A stretch of 64,000 nucleotides of DNA, from NCBI GenBank assembly GCA_022606425.2, contig JAHDVF020001325.1:620001-684000 (forward strand), in the 5' to 3' direction. A program made the position numbers and the translations under genes. This DNA comes from Lepidostoma basale. Taxonomy: Eukaryota; Arthropoda; Insecta; Trichoptera; Lepidostomatidae. Under the pieces are notes generated by a model that did no database searches, was not told the origin of the DNA, and worked only from the letters and a program-made list of their open reading frames with translations. This document shows positions 62,395 to 64,000 of the stretch, in pieces. Position 1 is the first letter of the stretch. Every line of letters starts with the position of its first letter.

Positions 62395-63415
62395 ACCACA
62401 CATATATAAGTACCCGAAAGATAGAGACTGCAAAGATCCCCAAACGTCGGTCGATAAGGACAAGTTGCACGGATACCTTTTTCTCAAAATCCCAAAAAAC
62501 ATATTGCTGCCAACCGTAAAACTTTCGCAATTATAAGAAAATATAAAATTCGAGATCGAAATATAATACTTGATGATTTGTTTGTGTGATTAAAACACTC
62601 GTTTTTTTATAGCTCTTTTATTAAATTAATTTACACGAGGCGCGATGCGCTCGGCGAGGCAACGCCCGGCGCGTCGCCAGCTACGCTTGTACTTGCCTCT
62701 TCTACGTGCAATGCTAGACTGAATACCACGTCGTCGCTCGTGTCCCCAAATACAAGAGAAACCTTCCTTCGAAACATCTGACCATTTAAGCGTGCTTGTG
62801 TTTTACATTTATTACGTTTTTTTATAGACTAAATATCGAGTATACTAAATTATAAACAAAGACGACTTTAAAACGCGCCATTCCACAACAATGAGCCATT
62901 AAAGAATGCATTTCTTTCTACGATTCATAAATTCCAATAACTAATTGCCAGCGGCGTATTAATCACGGAGGTTATAAATAAACAGCGGGTCGGTTCCGCT
63001 AAGTGTCGTTACTCTGGTAGGCTATCAATTTGTGTGGCGGAGTGCCAAAATACTCCCAAACTCATATCCTAATGGAATGCAATAACGCAGAACTAAATAG
63101 CATATTCGATAAGTTTAATAAATGTACCCAGGATTAGACATCCGCTACAATGCTAAAAAGGCTATCAAACGCAGAACACACTATTAATTATAAAATATAC
63201 GAGAATGAAAGCATGTTTTGAATGAGATTTATATGGAAACGTGGTACATGGATGCCGAGGGGAAAAGTGTAAGCTTTTGGAACTTTTCATTAAAATGGAA
63301 AATTCAAAATAATAAACAATAGGCTATTAGATAAAAAAAGACAACAGTTCGAATGTATTTCAATATTATTTTATAATTAAATAAAACGACGTTTATTAAC
63401 TAATTTCCATTTTGT
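62395..63415. other. Intergenic DNA; GC-richer patch at 62635-62720
   Basis: GGCGCGATGCGCTCGGCGAG and CGCCCGGCGCGTCGCCAGC stand out from the AT-rich surroundings; origin unknown. Nothing else is supported. Confidence 0.3.
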
Positions 63416-63420
63416 CTTTA

Positions 63421-63480
63421 TTTCGACAGCGACCGGTTTCGCCAGCCTCGCTGGCATCGACAGACTCATCACATCGACGA
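63421..63480 (-). ncRNA. Hammerhead-like motif (family F5)
   Basis: Minus strand: CTGTCGA (core, A6 replaced by U), extra T, stem II GCCAGC-GAG-GCTGGC, GAAA, palindromic ACCGGT, C, then GCTGTCG and AATAAA. The sequence of elements equals the other copies; the A6 change would be expected to weaken or abolish cleavage. Confidence 0.45.
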
Positions 63481-63720
63481 CATACCAGTATTTATTGTTT
63501 CTTGAACAATGATGTAAAACTCCATATAAAATGATTAATACGAATGAAAGCGTCAGTTTTAAAAAAATATTTATTATATTTTATGGGAATGACATGTTTC
63601 GCCCTTCTAATGCATTATCAAATATTTAAGAATGGCGAAACATTTGATAATGCCTAAGAAGGGCGAAACATGTCATTCCCATAAAATATAATAAAACTTC
63701 TAGAAAACTGACTTACCAGT
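63480..63720. repeat. Foldback repeat, family F1
   Basis: Left arm AAAGCGTCAGTTTTAAAAAA..GGGAATGACATGTTTCGCCC, right arm TTTGATAATGCCTAAGAAGG, GCGAAACATGTCATTCCCAT, ..AACTTCTAGAAAACTGAC. TTGATAA at 63644-63650, GAAACATGTC at 63665-63674, AATAAA following. Confidence 0.72.
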
Positions 63721-63721
63721 A

Positions 63722-64000
63722 TGTCACGTGTCATGAGAATCAATAACTAAAAACTTGTATATAGTAATTGGATTCAAATTATCTGTTGCACATAATAACA
63801 TAATATACTATGATTTTAAAGGCCTAAGTGGCATCCCAAGAACCAGCTAAGAACTTTCCTGCAAAGCAATCCCAAGGATTGAAACTTAAAATAAAAATAT
63901 AAGAAATGTCTGATTCAATACTTCAATGATGTCCATTCTTAAATCCTTCGATTATTTTTATCCAGTTAAAACTGTATACTGGAGTCGCATTGGAAATAAA
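63722..64000 (+). mobile_element. tRNA-SINE 3' fragment, then featureless DNA
   Basis: 63722-63790: CACGTGTCATGAGAATCAAT .. GTAATTGGATTCAAATTATC is the SINE body end. The remaining 200 bp show nothing I can name. Confidence 0.45.

Noticed and set aside
1..64000. Penelope-like element ORF as source of the hammerheads
   Set aside because: I looked for a telomerase-like RT or GIY-YIG motif and found none; all RT fragments belong to RTE, CR1 or Jockey-like LINEs, so the Penelope link stays an inference.

Overview
ORGANISM. The window looks like insect nuclear DNA, most likely from a moth or butterfly. It is strongly AT-rich and gene-poor. Coding exons are split by GT..AG introns. It is crowded with RTE-type LINE tails ending in GTTA repeats, Jockey- and CR1-like LINE tails, mariner, pogo/Tigger, piggyBac, Transib, hAT and Helitron pieces, and a tRNA-derived SINE. 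There is no bacterial-style operon, CRISPR array or confident true tRNA/rRNA gene. The species call is inference from repeat content; I could not search a database. HOST GENES. Three host loci are supported by splice sites with matching phases: (A) the last three coding exons of a plus-strand single-pass membrane protein (4173-8008); (B) the 5' end of a minus-strand USPL1-like SUMO isopeptidase gene (27673 down to about 26409), recognised from its N-terminal Cys motif; (C) a two-exon minus-strand gene for a secreted, unrecognised protein of about 311 residues (18888 to 13779). Weaker exon candidates lie at 20264-20390, 60549-60597 and 544-622. LAYOUT. 1-1520: LINE tails. 3246-8008: gene A, with an RTE in its first visible intron ending about 20 bp before the splice acceptor, plus a hAT MITE and a SINE. 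8786-10280: RTE reverse transcriptase with a second RTE nested in it. 11081-12362: mariner 1. 13.5-14.6 kb: MITE and gene C terminal exon. 15-20 kb: foldback repeats, gene C first exon, a tandem-duplicated palindrome. 20.6-26.4 kb: LINE fragments. 26.4-27.7 kb: gene B. 28-34.9 kb: RTE tails, SINEs, a GC-rich island. 35-41.1 kb: a string of DNA transposons (nested Tc/mariner-like element, piggyBac-like MITE, Tigger, mariner 2, two MITEs). 45.3-51.1 kb: a Helitron-bounded segment holding a roughly 430-bp x 6 tandem array and two nested hAT elements. 51.7-53.5 kb: RTE interrupted by a piggyBac. 53.7-56.2 kb: a Transib (RAG1-related) element. 57-63.8 kb: MITEs, foldbacks, LINE tails, a Helitron end. 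THE MOST INTERESTING SIGNAL. At least eight unrelated-looking repeats carry what reads as a minimal hammerhead ribozyme: a CUGAUGA-like core, a hairpin, GAAAC, a self-complementary stem III and a U-H cleavage step. Most sit in foldback (inverted-repeat) elements. Two families carry UUGAUAA, a C3U/G8A double change that would keep the tertiary 3-8 base pair. Hammerheads in Penelope-like retroelements are known; the pairing with foldback elements and the compensated core are what deserve testing. All readings are by eye; no alignment or folding program was run.
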